From: Roseobacter sinensis
GTDB taxonomy: Bacteria > Pseudomonadota > Alphaproteobacteria > Rhodobacterales > Rhodobacteraceae
NCBI RefSeq assembly: GCF_025755255.1
Contig: NZ_JALIEB010000016.1
Span: 1-64,000, forward strand
Reading direction: 5' to 3'
Length of the DNA stretch: 64,000 nt
Under the pieces are notes generated by a model. That model did not search any database and was not told the DNA's origin. It saw only the letters and a list, made by a program, of their open reading frames with translations. The position numbers were made by a program, and so were the translations under genes. This document shows, one piece after another, positions 1 to 7,770 of this stretch (within the stretch, counting starts at the first letter, position 1; the number at the start of each line of letters is the position of its first letter).

Positions 1-10
1 TGAGATTTTA

Positions 11-1048
11 GTGCCATACGCGCCTGAGACGTTTGACGGTATCATCCGAAAACTTATGCAAACTGGCTTGGAGCCATCGTTTCTTTCTTCGAAGCTCATT
101 AGCTCTGCAGATGCTTGCAGGTTCGACCAGGTGCAAAAAGGATCTCTCAACGAGACCCCAACGGTTGTAGATAAATCAATCGAAGCTGTAAGCCGAGTAT
201 TTGGATGGGGCAAAGATCAACTTCTGTCCGCACAACCGTTGTCGGTGCCAGCATTGGCTGGTGCACAGGCTCGATTCAAGATGCCCGCACGCCGAAACGC
301 GGACCAAACCACTTTGTATGCAGCTTATGCATTTTATCTTGCACGTTTGGTCCTTCAAGCAACTCCCAAAGGCCCGTTGAACCCAGTTCCTGATGAGCCG
401 GATGCATTTTTGGAACTCTACCACGCAAGCTACCAAGAGCTCGACTTTCGAAATCTTTTGAACTTCTGTTGGGACTTGGGAATCCCGATCATGCCACTTA
501 GCGACGGTGGTCAGTTTCATGGTGCATGCTGGCGGATGGAAGGTCGAAACGTAGTTGTTATGAAGCAAAGGACGCCACATACAGGCCGATGGCTCTTCGA
601 TTTGCTTCATGAGCTCTACCATGTGTCGCAAAGGCCTGAGGAAACGGATTTCTTAGTTTTGGAGGCTGCGGAAACTTCTGTTGAACGTCGCGAATCCGAC
701 GAAGAGATACGAGCAAGCCAATTTGCCGGCGAGGTTGCGTTGCGGGGGCAGGCGGAAAACCTGACCCAAGTAGTAATCAATCAAAGCAATGGGGACATAA
801 GACGGGTAAAGTCGTTGGTTTCTCAAGTCGCTGAAGCACATGATATCGATGTTGGGCTCTTTGCAAACTACCTGGCATTCCGCCTTCAGATGCAAGGCAT
901 AAACTGGTGGGGAGCCGCAGCAAATCTTCAACGCAGTAGTGAAGACCCATGGGAAATAGCACGAGACGTATTTTGTGAAAGATTTTCGTTCGAAGGGATA
1001 GATGCCACTGACCAGTCAATTCTAGATCGCGCGTTGGAAAGGACGTAG
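11..1048 (+). CDS. ImmA/IrrE-type zinc metallopeptidase, possibly 5'-truncated
   Basis: The protein carries HELYH (H200-E201-L-Y-H204), the HExxH zinc site of ImmA/IrrE-type peptidases. These commonly cleave repressors or act as antitoxin or regulatory partners. The N-terminal 120 residues are largely helical and may be a degenerate DNA-binding region. The given start is GTG at 11, but the frame is open to the window edge (no stop at positions 2-10), so an N-terminal part such as an XRE domain could lie upstream. It is the first visible gene of a six-gene operon; the next ATG follows its stop by one base. In this setting it could sense or process a partner of the modification-type enzymes downstream, which is inference. 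The peptidase motif is clear; the role is unknown. Confidence 0.75.
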   Translation: MPYAPETFDGIIRKLMQTGLEPSFLSSKLISSADACRFDQVQKGSLNETPTVVDKSIEAVSRVFGWGKDQLLSAQPLSVPALAGAQARFKMPARRNADQTTLYAAYAFYLARLVLQATPKGPLNPVPDEPDAFLELYHASYQELDFRNLLNFCWDLGIPIMPLSDGGQFHGACWRMEGRNVVVMKQRTPHTGRWLFDLLHELYHVSQRPEETDFLVLEAAETSVERRESDEEIRASQFAGEVALRGQAENLTQVVINQSNGDIRRVKSLVSQVAEAHDIDVGLFANYLAFRLQMQGINWWGAAANLQRSSEDPWEIARDVFCERFSFEGIDATDQSILDRALERT

Positions 1049-1049
1049 G

Positions 1050-1634
1050 ATGAAACCATTAGGAAAGTTAGAACCCCTCAAAATCAGCTGTATAGATAGT
1101 GATTGCGAGAATGATTTGCATTGCTTCAAGGCCACACGACAGATGTCGGACGAGGAAAGAGGAAGCTGCCGTTCTTGCGGGGTCGAGTTAGTAGATTGGC
1201 CACGCCTGCATCAGCGATCAATCGACGACGCAGACTTCACGTTTGCTGCGCTCCGGAACGAGAAAATCCGCCATCACTTTTTCCATACACAGATCGATCA
1301 ACATGCCCTGAACTACGCCAAACGTAAAGGTTGGGGCCTTCTTCGCGAAGCTATCGAGAACAGAGTCTGGAAAAGTATTGCAAAGTCGGGCAACCCACGA
1401 GACGGGCAGCAAACGCCATTTCATGGAAACCCGATCTACTACGCGCAGCACGCAACCGCCACATGCTGCCGTACCTGTCTAAATTATTGGCATAATATCT
1501 CCAAAGAGCACGATCTGACAGATGAAGAGGTGGAGTACTGCTCTGATCTTATCGAACTCTGTCTGCGGGATCGGCTAAACGACATTACCGATGAGCCCCA
1601 GAAGGTTCCGCCGATCCGGAAAAAGGCTCAATAG
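1050..1634 (+). CDS. DUF4186-like protein with N-terminal zinc-ribbon
   Basis: 194 residues. The N-terminus has paired cysteines (C14, C19, then CRSC near residue 41) typical of a zinc ribbon. The C-terminal half carries QHATATCCRTCLNYWH near residues 132-147, preceded by DGQQTPFHGNPIYYAQ. This pattern matches my recollection of DUF4186, a small family of unknown function with conserved His and Cys that suggest metal binding. DUF4186 proteins are usually nearer 110-120 residues, so the N-terminal ribbon is an extension. The ATG lies one base after the preceding stop, with GGACG/AGGA purine-rich sequence upstream, so translation is coupled. The function is unknown; nucleic-acid binding would fit its neighbours but is inference. 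Confidence 0.65.
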   Translation: MKPLGKLEPLKISCIDSDCENDLHCFKATRQMSDEERGSCRSCGVELVDWPRLHQRSIDDADFTFAALRNEKIRHHFFHTQIDQHALNYAKRKGWGLLREAIENRVWKSIAKSGNPRDGQQTPFHGNPIYYAQHATATCCRTCLNYWHNISKEHDLTDEEVEYCSDLIELCLRDRLNDITDEPQKVPPIRKKAQ

Positions 1635-1646
1635 GAGAAGTATTCG

Positions 1647-2669
1647 ATGGAACGCGGCGTTATCGATACGGCGGCCACGTCGGACCACTTGCGCAGTAGG
1701 TCCATCGAGATTGAGTCTAGAAGCATTCTTGTATCTAAGCTCAGCGGTTCAGATCAAGAACCCGACCTCAGTGCGCCAACAAACTGTGATGGTTTTGGTC
1801 GTGTCCGCCATTTCAGGACGGACACCTCCGACGGTTGGCCTTCCAATCCGCTACCCATAGTGCCTGCAGCTCATGCATTCGGCTTACCGCTAGCGACCAA
1901 AACATTGGAAGCGCAAGTCTTTCAGAATGCAGCATGTCCGTGGCGGTGCTGGTATTGTTTTGTGCCGTATCCTCTGCTGAGCGCAAATCCAAAACACTCG
2001 GAATGGCTAAGCGTTCCAAGGCTGCTGGACCTCTATGAGACGGAAGGACCTGACGCTCCAAGGCTCATTGATTTATCAGGTGGCTCGCCAGACCTGATCC
2101 CAGAGTGGTCTATTTGGATGATGGAGGAGTTGGAAGCGCGAGGGTTGGAGCAAACAACGTTTCTCTGGTCAGATGATAATCTGAGCACCAACTATCTTTT
2201 CGAGAAGCTGACGACTGCACAACTAGAGGAGATGGCGCGCTATAAAAACTACGGAAGGGTCTGTTGCTTCAAGGGTATCGATGAAGCGTCATTCAAGTTC
2301 AACACGAATGCCCATGGCGAAGGGTATGACTTTCAGTTCAGCGTTATGGACCGACTACTCGACCTCGGATTGGACACTTATGGCTACATCACCGTCACAG
2401 ACGCCAGTTCTGAGAACTTAGCGTCGCGAATGAGCACTTTTTTCGACCGGCTTCAAGACCTGCACCCCAACTTGCCTCTCAGAGTGATACCCCTGCAAAT
2501 CGGGGTTTATGGCCCAGTTGGACCGAGGATGAATGATGATTTTGAACGAAGCCTGGCCATCCAAGAGGAGTCTATTTCGTTTTGGAACGAAGAAATTGCG
2601 AAGCGTTTTACTCAAGAAGACCGTTCACGGCCAATCCATGAAGTTGAGCTGCGGGGTAGGGCAGGATGA
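1647..2669 (+). CDS. Radical SAM enzyme of unrecognised subfamily
   Basis: 340 residues. The canonical CxxxCxxC motif is CPWRCWYC (C97, C101, C104), which binds the 4Fe-4S cluster that cleaves S-adenosylmethionine. A DLSGGSPDL segment downstream resembles the SAM-contacting GGE-type loop. The first 85 residues are an extension before the radical SAM barrel. No SPASM-type or second cysteine cluster is seen. AGGAG lies nine bases before the ATG, and the 3' end overlaps the next gene in ATGA fashion. The substrate is unknown. With a methyltransferase-like protein, an ASCH protein and a nucleotide kinase next to it, a nucleotide or nucleic-acid substrate is the simplest guess. The fold call is strong; the role is speculative. 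Confidence 0.8.
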   Translation: MERGVIDTAATSDHLRSRSIEIESRSILVSKLSGSDQEPDLSAPTNCDGFGRVRHFRTDTSDGWPSNPLPIVPAAHAFGLPLATKTLEAQVFQNAACPWRCWYCFVPYPLLSANPKHSEWLSVPRLLDLYETEGPDAPRLIDLSGGSPDLIPEWSIWMMEELEARGLEQTTFLWSDDNLSTNYLFEKLTTAQLEEMARYKNYGRVCCFKGIDEASFKFNTNAHGEGYDFQFSVMDRLLDLGLDTYGYITVTDASSENLASRMSTFFDRLQDLHPNLPLRVIPLQIGVYGPVGPRMNDDFERSLAIQEESISFWNEEIAKRFTQEDRSRPIHEVELRGRAG

Positions 2670-4033
2670 AGCATTTCTCAATAGAGAGCCTATCGTTCGA
2701 TGAAAAAGTTGATCTCTCGGTTATGCAATGCATTTCCCGAGGAGCCTCGGAATTCACTGACATATTGGCATCAATGCCCGGTGTCTATCCAACCGCGGCG
2801 CTTGGGTCGATACGGCGGCTCGCTAAACGAGGGCACATCAATGCCTCTAATGCAGCAAAGTTAGTCAAGCAGGCCAAGCACCAGCCACGGCAGAGCACCA
2901 GCTATAACGTTTTACCCCCACCACATCCTTTGAACTATGAATGGCGGTTTGACAAAGACACTTCTCGTAGTCTCTTGATGAGGGCGTTTGGGGTCTGCGC
3001 AAGTTCGTCTGACTGCACCTTGCTGCTAGGTACTCCAACACTGGCATTGGCCGCCATGGACATGAACATCGCGGGACATGCAACATTTCTTGGAGAAAAA
3101 AATGCGATAACAAGCTCAATTTCACAGATGAGCCGGGTTAGAAATCAAGCGCTCGAAACAATCGATAGCCTAAGCCAATCTAGCGTTCGTGAGTTCCGAA
3201 GTGTGGTCTTGGACCCTCCTTGGTATGACGAGTGCATACTCGAGATGTTGCCGCTCGCAGCAAAGGCATGCACCCAAGGTGGTCATGTCTTCCTAGTTGC
3301 CGCTCCGTTAGGCGCCAGACGCTCCTCAATCACACACAGAAAAAGCCTGCTTCAGCTCGCGCATCGTTGTGGATTGTCGCTGGTTTCAGAGGCGCAAAGC
3401 TTTGCTAGATACCAGACGCCATTCTTTGAAGCGAATGCACTAAAGGCGGCCGGTTTGGCCCTGCCGGGAGACTGGAGGTCCGCTGATCTACTCGCCTTCA
3501 AAAAATCGGTTGTTTGGCAGCATGACGTACCCTCACCAGTACCTGTTGAACGTGCATGGGTGGAAGTAGGTATCGGTCGTATGCGTGTGTTTGTTGACCT
3601 TTCTCGATATGATGCTCCTTGCCAGACAATTCAACTTCAAAGCATCATCCCAGGCGACGTACTACCCACGGTGAGCAGAAGGGATGCACGTCGGGCAAAA
3701 GCTAACGTTTGGACCTCAGGAAACCGGGTTTTTCGTTGTAATAGACCCCATGAGCTTGTTGCGGCGCTTCAGGGTGACTTCCTGTCCTGTCTTGGCGATG
3801 ACAGATCTGACCCATGTCGTCATTCTAGCGTCGCAAAATTCCAACATTACGCTAAGTTGAAGTGTTATCTTGAGAGCTTGTCAGCTATTGAGCGAGGTGA
3901 AGAGAGACAGCATTTCGGAGATGGATTTGGACCGCAGCGCACTAATATACGGCGAGCTAGAAGAGCGGTTGCGGAACCACTCTTTCTGGGGGCCACTCCT
4001 GTCCGAGATCCGTCGTGGCGCAAGACCTGCTAG
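2666..4033 (+). CDS. DPPW-motif methyltransferase-like protein with N-terminal winged-helix-like region
   Basis: 455 residues. DPPWY at residues 183-187 is the catalytic motif IV of amino-methyltransferases acting on adenine N6 (MT-A70 and related families). A hydrophobic LLLGTPTLALA stretch near 119-129 could be the first SAM-binding strand, although it lacks the usual glycine-rich loop. Residues 1-70 look like a small helix-turn-helix or winged-helix region. The start overlaps the radical SAM stop by 4 bases. The C-terminal 45 residues are encoded within the first part of the next gene in another frame and look compositionally odd (many Arg), so the true 3' end may be altered by a frameshift. 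Substrate unproven: DNA, RNA or free nucleotide are all possible. Confidence 0.65.
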   Translation: MKHFSIESLSFDEKVDLSVMQCISRGASEFTDILASMPGVYPTAALGSIRRLAKRGHINASNAAKLVKQAKHQPRQSTSYNVLPPPHPLNYEWRFDKDTSRSLLMRAFGVCASSSDCTLLLGTPTLALAAMDMNIAGHATFLGEKNAITSSISQMSRVRNQALETIDSLSQSSVREFRSVVLDPPWYDECILEMLPLAAKACTQGGHVFLVAAPLGARRSSITHRKSLLQLAHRCGLSLVSEAQSFARYQTPFFEANALKAAGLALPGDWRSADLLAFKKSVVWQHDVPSPVPVERAWVEVGIGRMRVFVDLSRYDAPCQTIQLQSIIPGDVLPTVSRRDARRAKANVWTSGNRVFRCNRPHELVAALQGDFLSCLGDDRSDPCRHSSVAKFQHYAKLKCYLESLSAIERGEERQHFGDGFGPQRTNIRRARRAVAEPLFLGATPVRDPSWRKTC

Positions 4034-4436
4034 CCTTCATGTTGCGATTTTTTCTGAGCCGTTTTTGCAACATGTGATAGAAGGAAGAAAGACGGTCGAC
4101 ACCCGGTTGTCGACAGTTCGATGTGCTCCGTTTGGGCAGGTCATGAGAGGTGATCTCGTGCTTGTAAAGGAAACTGGCGGTCCAATCACCGCACTCACAT
4201 ATGTCGCTGATAGCGAATTTTTCTCTGTTGCCCATCATTCATTAGAAGATATGAGGGCAGACCATGGTTCAAAGATCTTAGCCGATGACGACTTTTGGGT
4301 CTCTAAGAAAGATGCTCGGTACGCGTCCCTGATCCATATGGAGCAGACGGTTGATTTTGTACCGATTTCCTTTGCGAAGAGCGATCGAAGAGGGTGGGTT
4401 TCGCTTAACGACGACCAAATGGAGTTCGCGTTTTGA
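3921..4436 (+). CDS. ASCH-domain protein
   Basis: About 171 residues if translated from the ATG at 3921; an in-frame TTG at 3870 would give 188. GRKTVDTRLS matches the GxKxxExR signature of ASCH domains, a PUA-like fold that binds RNA or modified bases, and is followed by the usual beta-strand pattern (MRGDLVLVKE). It overlaps the preceding gene by 113-164 bases in a different frame, far more than the 4-base overlaps elsewhere in the operon. Its stop overlaps the TTG start of the next gene. ASCH domains can read a modified nucleobase, so this protein may recognise the product of its enzymatic neighbours; that is inference. Confidence 0.65.
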   Translation: MDLDRSALIYGELEERLRNHSFWGPLLSEIRRGARPASLHVAIFSEPFLQHVIEGRKTVDTRLSTVRCAPFGQVMRGDLVLVKETGGPITALTYVADSEFFSVAHHSLEDMRADHGSKILADDDFWVSKKDARYASLIHMEQTVDFVPISFAKSDRRGWVSLNDDQMEFAF

Positions 4437-4978
4437 GTCAGGTAGTAGTGATAGCGTTTTCAGGAAAAATCGGGAGTGGGAAGAGCGCTGTCTCAAAGCT
4501 GGTCGCAAGCCACCTCAAATTTGAGAGAATTAGCTTCGGGGACTACGTTCGAGCATCCGTTTCTGCGAAAGGTGGTGATCCTCTGTCACGCAAAGACCTT
4601 CAGGACGAAGGACAAAGGCAGGTGGAAGCTGATCCCAAATCATTTCTGAGCAGCACCCTCATATTTCACAATTGGGATTCGAACTCAAATGTCGTTGTCG
4701 ACGGCCTAAGGCACACTTCCGTTCTTTCCGCTATGAGACACCACTTCAAAGGTCAACTTTTTCATATCCATTTGGAAGTAGTCGATACTCTGGCGACCGA
4801 AAGGGCCCTGGAGAGAGGTGATGAACTAAGCAGCTTGGAAGGAGCTCTGGAACACATTGTTGAGACTGATGTCGGCAATGACCTAAAGCTCGCTGCAGAC
4901 TTAGTGCTGGACGCGGAGGAGCCAATCGAGGCCTTGGTTGCTGCATGTATCTCGGCGACGAAGACACCGCAACGATAG
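4433..4978 (+). CDS. Small P-loop nucleotide kinase (dNMP kinase/CoaE-like)
   Basis: 181 residues. The N-terminus carries a Walker A motif, GKIGSGKS, at residues 11-18, followed by features of small P-loop kinases such as dephospho-CoA kinase and deoxynucleoside monophosphate kinases (a VVDGLRH segment after the central strand and an Arg-rich lid region near ATERALERGDE). The start is TTG, overlapping the preceding stop as TTGA, so it is translationally coupled. In phages and mobile elements such kinases often phosphorylate modified nucleotides. In this operon it could activate the product of the radical SAM or methyltransferase enzyme. Fold assignment is good; substrate unknown. Confidence 0.7.
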   Translation: MSQVVVIAFSGKIGSGKSAVSKLVASHLKFERISFGDYVRASVSAKGGDPLSRKDLQDEGQRQVEADPKSFLSSTLIFHNWDSNSNVVVDGLRHTSVLSAMRHHFKGQLFHIHLEVVDTLATERALERGDELSSLEGALEHIVETDVGNDLKLAADLVLDAEEPIEALVAACISATKTPQR

Positions 4979-5071
4979 TGGAACCCGCTTGTCGGTACCA
5001 AAGAATCTATTCAGATATTGCCGGCCAAAGTCTTTTGTAGGGGGCTGCACCTCAGTATCTTTGACTGTAAC

Positions 5072-5075
5072 AAGT
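5072..5075. repeat. Target-site duplication (AAGT) of the IS3 element, left copy
   Basis: AAGT directly precedes the left terminal repeat of the IS and is repeated at 6280-6283 after the right terminal repeat. A 4-bp duplication fits some IS3 subgroups and shows the element moved here as a unit. Confidence 0.85.
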
Positions 5076-5108
5076 TGACGTGCTCCCCTGTGAGTCCGCG
5101 TTTTTCAG

Positions 5109-5924
5109 TTAGCTCCTGTTTAGGGTTTGGTCCTCTCTTGACCGTTGGTGATACTCCCACGGAGTGAGCCCGTCGAGGCTCGAGTGCGGGCGGTGGTGAT
5201 TGTAGTCGGCGCGCCATGCCGCAATCATGCGGCAGGCATGGCGCAGTGACGGGAACAGGTGTTCGTTCAGGCATTCCTCCCGCATCCGCCCGTTGAAGCT
5301 CTCGACCAAGCCGTTCTGCATTGGCTTACCCGGCGCGATGTAGTGCCAGCCGACTTGGCGGTCTTCCTGCCATTTCAGCATCGCATTTGACGTCAGCTCC
5401 GTGCCGTTGTCCGAGACCACTATGCACGGGTAACCGCGTAACTCGGCGATGCGATCCAACTCACGAGCGACACGCGCACCTCCAATTGATGTATCCACGA
5501 CAGCGGCCAGGCATTCACGGCTGAAGTCGTCGATCACATTCAATACCCGGAACCGGCGCCCGTCCTCCAATGCGTCCGACATGAAGTCGAGCGACCATCT
5601 CTGGTTTGGGCCTTGCGGAATCGCCATGGGTGCCCGGGTGCCGACTGCGCGCTTGCGTCCGCCCCGTTTACGAACGGTTAACCCTTCTTCGCGGTAGAGC
5701 CGATACAGCTTCTTCCAGTTCACTTCCCAGCCTCCGCGTTTCAGCAATATGTGCAGCCGCCTATAGCCGAACCGACGCCGTTCAGATGCCAACTCTTTCA
5801 TCCTGGTGCGCAACGCGGTGTCTGCCGGACGCTTCGACGTCCGGCGATACACACGCGGATCGATCCCTGCCAGCGCGCAGGCGCGTCTCTGATTGTAGCC
5901 CTTGGTCTTCATGGCCCAGTTCAC
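5109..5924 (-). CDS. IS3-family transposase OrfB (DDE integrase domain)
   Basis: 271 residues from a GTG at 5924. An HTH_21-like N-terminal region ([20 protein letters not shown]) is followed by an rve/DDE integrase core: [13 protein letters not shown] holds the first Asp, VVSDNGTEL the second, and the [15 protein letters not shown] segment the catalytic Glu. It ends with [18 protein letters not shown], standard for the family. It is normally made as an OrfAB fusion through the frameshift at 5954-5960. Intact. Confidence 0.92.
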   Translation of the reverse strand: MNWAMKTKGYNQRRACALAGIDPRVYRRTSKRPADTALRTRMKELASERRRFGYRRLHILLKRGGWEVNWKKLYRLYREEGLTVRKRGGRKRAVGTRAPMAIPQGPNQRWSLDFMSDALEDGRRFRVLNVIDDFSRECLAAVVDTSIGGARVARELDRIAELRGYPCIVVSDNGTELTSNAMLKWQEDRQVGWHYIAPGKPMQNGLVESFNGRMREECLNEHLFPSLRHACRMIAAWRADYNHHRPHSSLDGLTPWEYHQRSREDQTLNRS

Positions 5925-5947
5925 AGCATTCCTCCTTGAACCAGGCC

Positions 5948-6214
5948 TCAGAAGTTTTTTCCGAGCATTTCCTTGAGCGTCGCCACATCCATCATCTGCT
6001 CGGCCAGCATCTTCTTCAGTTTGGCGTTCTCAGATTCCAGCGTTTTCAGCCGCCGCGCATCAGACACTTCCATGCCGCCATACTTGGATCGCCACTTGTA
6101 AAAGGTCGCGTCGCTGATCCCGTGCTTGCGGCAAAGCTCCTTCGCGCCAAGCCCAGCCTGATGCTCCTTCAAGATGCAAATGATCTGTTCTTCGCTGAAA
6201 CGGCTTCTCTTCAT
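5948..6214 (-). CDS. IS3-family transposase OrfA (helix-turn-helix)
   Basis: 88 residues starting [11 protein letters not shown], with the DNA-binding HTH_Tnp_1 region ([19 protein letters not shown]) followed by a leucine-rich coiled coil ([17 protein letters not shown]) used for multimerisation. It ends EMLGKNF just after the slippery sequence. OrfA binds the terminal repeats; alone it usually acts as a regulator, and fused to OrfB it is the transposase. Confidence 0.92.
   Translation of the reverse strand: MKRSRFSEEQIICILKEHQAGLGAKELCRKHGISDATFYKWRSKYGGMEVSDARRLKTLESENAKLKKMLAEQMMDVATLKEMLGKNF
5954..5960 (-). other. Programmed -1 frameshift site (A AAA AAC)
   Basis: Read on the minus strand, the last codons of orfA are GGA AAA AAC TTC TGA. 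This contains the classic A_AAA_AAC heptamer in the correct phase. A -1 slip leads directly into the orfB frame (CTT CTG AGG...), giving an OrfAB fusion. It is the standard mechanism in the IS3 family; use here is inferred from phase and position. Confidence 0.8.
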
Positions 6215-6298
6215 CGTATGTCTCCTCAGTTGGAGAACAGGCTAACCTCAAATCGAGGACTTTTCAGGGGAGCACGTCAAAGTGTCTGAAATGGGCCG

Positions 6299-6679
6299 TC
6301 ACCTAATGAACGCTATTGCCACACCGAGTGCACCCAACAAAACAGATGCCAGCGCTAACCATGCCGGAACATGAACCGCTGGGTCACGGCTATTCAAAAG
6401 CCAAAATATTTTGCTAAACCAATAAACTTCTTCGATCAAAAACTGTAATTCGGCACCCTTCTCCACCCCAAGAGCTTTTCTGATGTCGTAGGGCATGAAG
6501 ATTGCGGTATCATCATCGTGGCCAAGAACTAGTACACGTTCGAATTTTCTGTTCTCGAGGTTCGTTAGTCGTGCAATGCCATAGCGCGGAATGTCGGACC
6601 GGTACTTAACACTCAATCGTACCAGTAATCGACCAGAGTCGTTGGTTGGCAGCACTTTCACTGGTAGTTTCGTCATCAC
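6299..6679 (-). CDS. Unknown T4SS-operon protein with C-terminal membrane segment
   Basis: 126 residues. The soluble N-terminal two-thirds contains LVLGHDDDTAIFMPYDIRKALGV, and the C-terminus has one or two hydrophobic helices (PAWLALASVLLGALGVAIAF). It lies last in the VirB operon, 104 bases after virB11, on the same strand. GTGAG precedes the ATGATG start. The IS3 element is inserted 19 bases past its stop, so anything co-transcribed beyond it is cut off. I do not recognise the family. It may be a membrane-anchored accessory protein of the secretion system. Confidence 0.6.
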   Translation of the reverse strand: MMTKLPVKVLPTNDSGRLLVRLSVKYRSDIPRYGIARLTNLENRKFERVLVLGHDDDTAIFMPYDIRKALGVEKGAELQFLIEEVYWFSKIFWLLNSRDPAVHVPAWLALASVLLGALGVAIAFIR

Positions 6680-6783
6680 TCACATTCCAATTCATGTCGG
6701 TGTGTTCACGTAACATGCAAAGTCTGCTTTGGGGAAGCTGCATTGCCGCGATGAGATCCGAGATGGACGGCAGCAATGGGCCG

Positions 6784-7770
6784 TCAGCGTGTCCCAACAA
6801 CCAGGACCTCTGAGACGCCGCGTTTACCGCTGTCGCGTCCTAGCTGAACAATGACATCTATCGACCGTCGGATGTAGCTCTGTACCTCGGCGAAGGTCAA
6901 AGGTGTCCCGGCCTGCAAGACCATAATCGCCAACCGGTCTATCGCAAGCTCAGCGGTTTCGGCGTGGATTGTTGTCACCGATCCGCCGTGACCCGTGTTG
7001 ATGGCTTCCAGATATGTCAGCGCTTCAGCACCGCGCAACTCGCCCACAACGATGCGATCCGGGCGCATGCGCAAACTCGCCTGTAGCAGAGCACTTGTTG
7101 ACCGCTGAGATGTCGGAACACGCTCAGACAACAGGCAAACAGTGTTTGGCTGACCAGGGAAAAGCTCGAAGGCGTCTTCAATGGTGATGAGCCTCTCGTC
7201 GTCCGGAACCGATTTCAGCAGATGCCTTGCGAATGTGGTTTTGCCGGTGGACGTCCCGCCGCTGACCAAAAGATTCAAGCGATGGCGGACGAGGGAAGAC
7301 AAGGCTCTGGAGAGGTCGCTCTTTGCAATTTCCTCGACTTCTAAGAGTCTCGATTGCCGCCGATCATCGAGCGAGACCGGCTCCCCGAACAGATACTCAG
7401 GATCGAAGGTTGTCTGGCCACCAACGCCAAATAGCCGAATGGAGATCGCCGCGCCGTGTTCTACTGCTGGTGGCACAACAACCTGGATGCGTAGCGGGCG
7501 CTCAAGGTAGTCGATCTTACCTGAAACTAAAGGCGACTTCTGCGACACTCGCGCGCGCGCATCACCAACCAATGTGGCAGCCAGATTTGCTGCTGCGGCC
7601 ACCTCGACAGTGCGGTCAATTCTCTCCATGGCGTGTGCACCTTGGCGTTCGATCCAGACATTACCATCCGGGTTGATCGCCAACTCAATGATGTCGTCCT
7701 TCAGGATCAAATCGCGATAGGGTTCTAGGTATTGCTCGAGATACGAGGAGGGGAGGGACGCTTCGCTCAA
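6784..7770 (-). CDS. virB11: VirB11 secretion ATPase
   Basis: 328 residues. Walker A is GGTSTGKTT (171-179), with a Walker B/Asp-box region around LITIEDAFEL, and RMRPDRIVVGELRGAEA plus NTGHGGSVTTIHAE match the VirB11/TrbB/PulE family. It forms a cytoplasmic hexamer at the inner membrane that drives pilus assembly and substrate transfer with VirB4. Its ATG overlaps the virB10 stop by 4 bases, so the two are coupled. Length and motifs are normal; it looks functional. Confidence 0.94.
   Translation of the reverse strand: MSEASLPSSYLEQYLEPYRDLILKDDIIELAINPDGNVWIERQGAHAMERIDRTVEVAAAANLAATLVGDARARVSQKSPLVSGKIDYLERPLRIQVVVPPAVEHGAAISIRLFGVGGQTTFDPEYLFGEPVSLDDRRQSRLLEVEEIAKSDLSRALSSLVRHRLNLLVSGGTSTGKTTFARHLLKSVPDDERLITIEDAFELFPGQPNTVCLLSERVPTSQRSTSALLQASLRMRPDRIVVGELRGAEALTYLEAINTGHGGSVTTIHAETAELAIDRLAIMVLQAGTPLTFAEVQSYIRRSIDVIVQLGRDSGKRGVSEVLVVGTR

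Larger units (their letters stand above)
5076..6279 (-). mobile_element. Complete IS3-family insertion sequence (1204 bp)
   Basis: The element begins TGACGTGCTCCCCTG and ends with the reverse complement CAGGGGAGCACGTCA, a perfect 15-bp core; the inverted repeats continue imperfectly inward (AGTCC, CG). It is flanked by AAGT duplications. It holds two overlapping-frame genes, orfA and orfB, with a slippery site at the end of orfA. Both reading frames are intact, so it could be active. It sits between the left-edge operon and the VirB operon, 19 bases beyond the stop codon of the 126-residue gene at 6299. Confidence 0.92.

Noticed and set aside
1647-2669. Radical SAM protein as a viperin
   Set aside because: Has CxxxCxxC but not the viperin CNYxCxFC surroundings or its conserved C-terminus, so a viperin call is not justified.
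6606-6800. 64-residue minus-strand frame overlapping the virB11 end
   Set aside because: It overlaps both neighbours (the virB11 end by 17 bases, the next gene by 74), shows no family resemblance and has weak composition; a coupled tiny gene cannot be excluded but is not supported.
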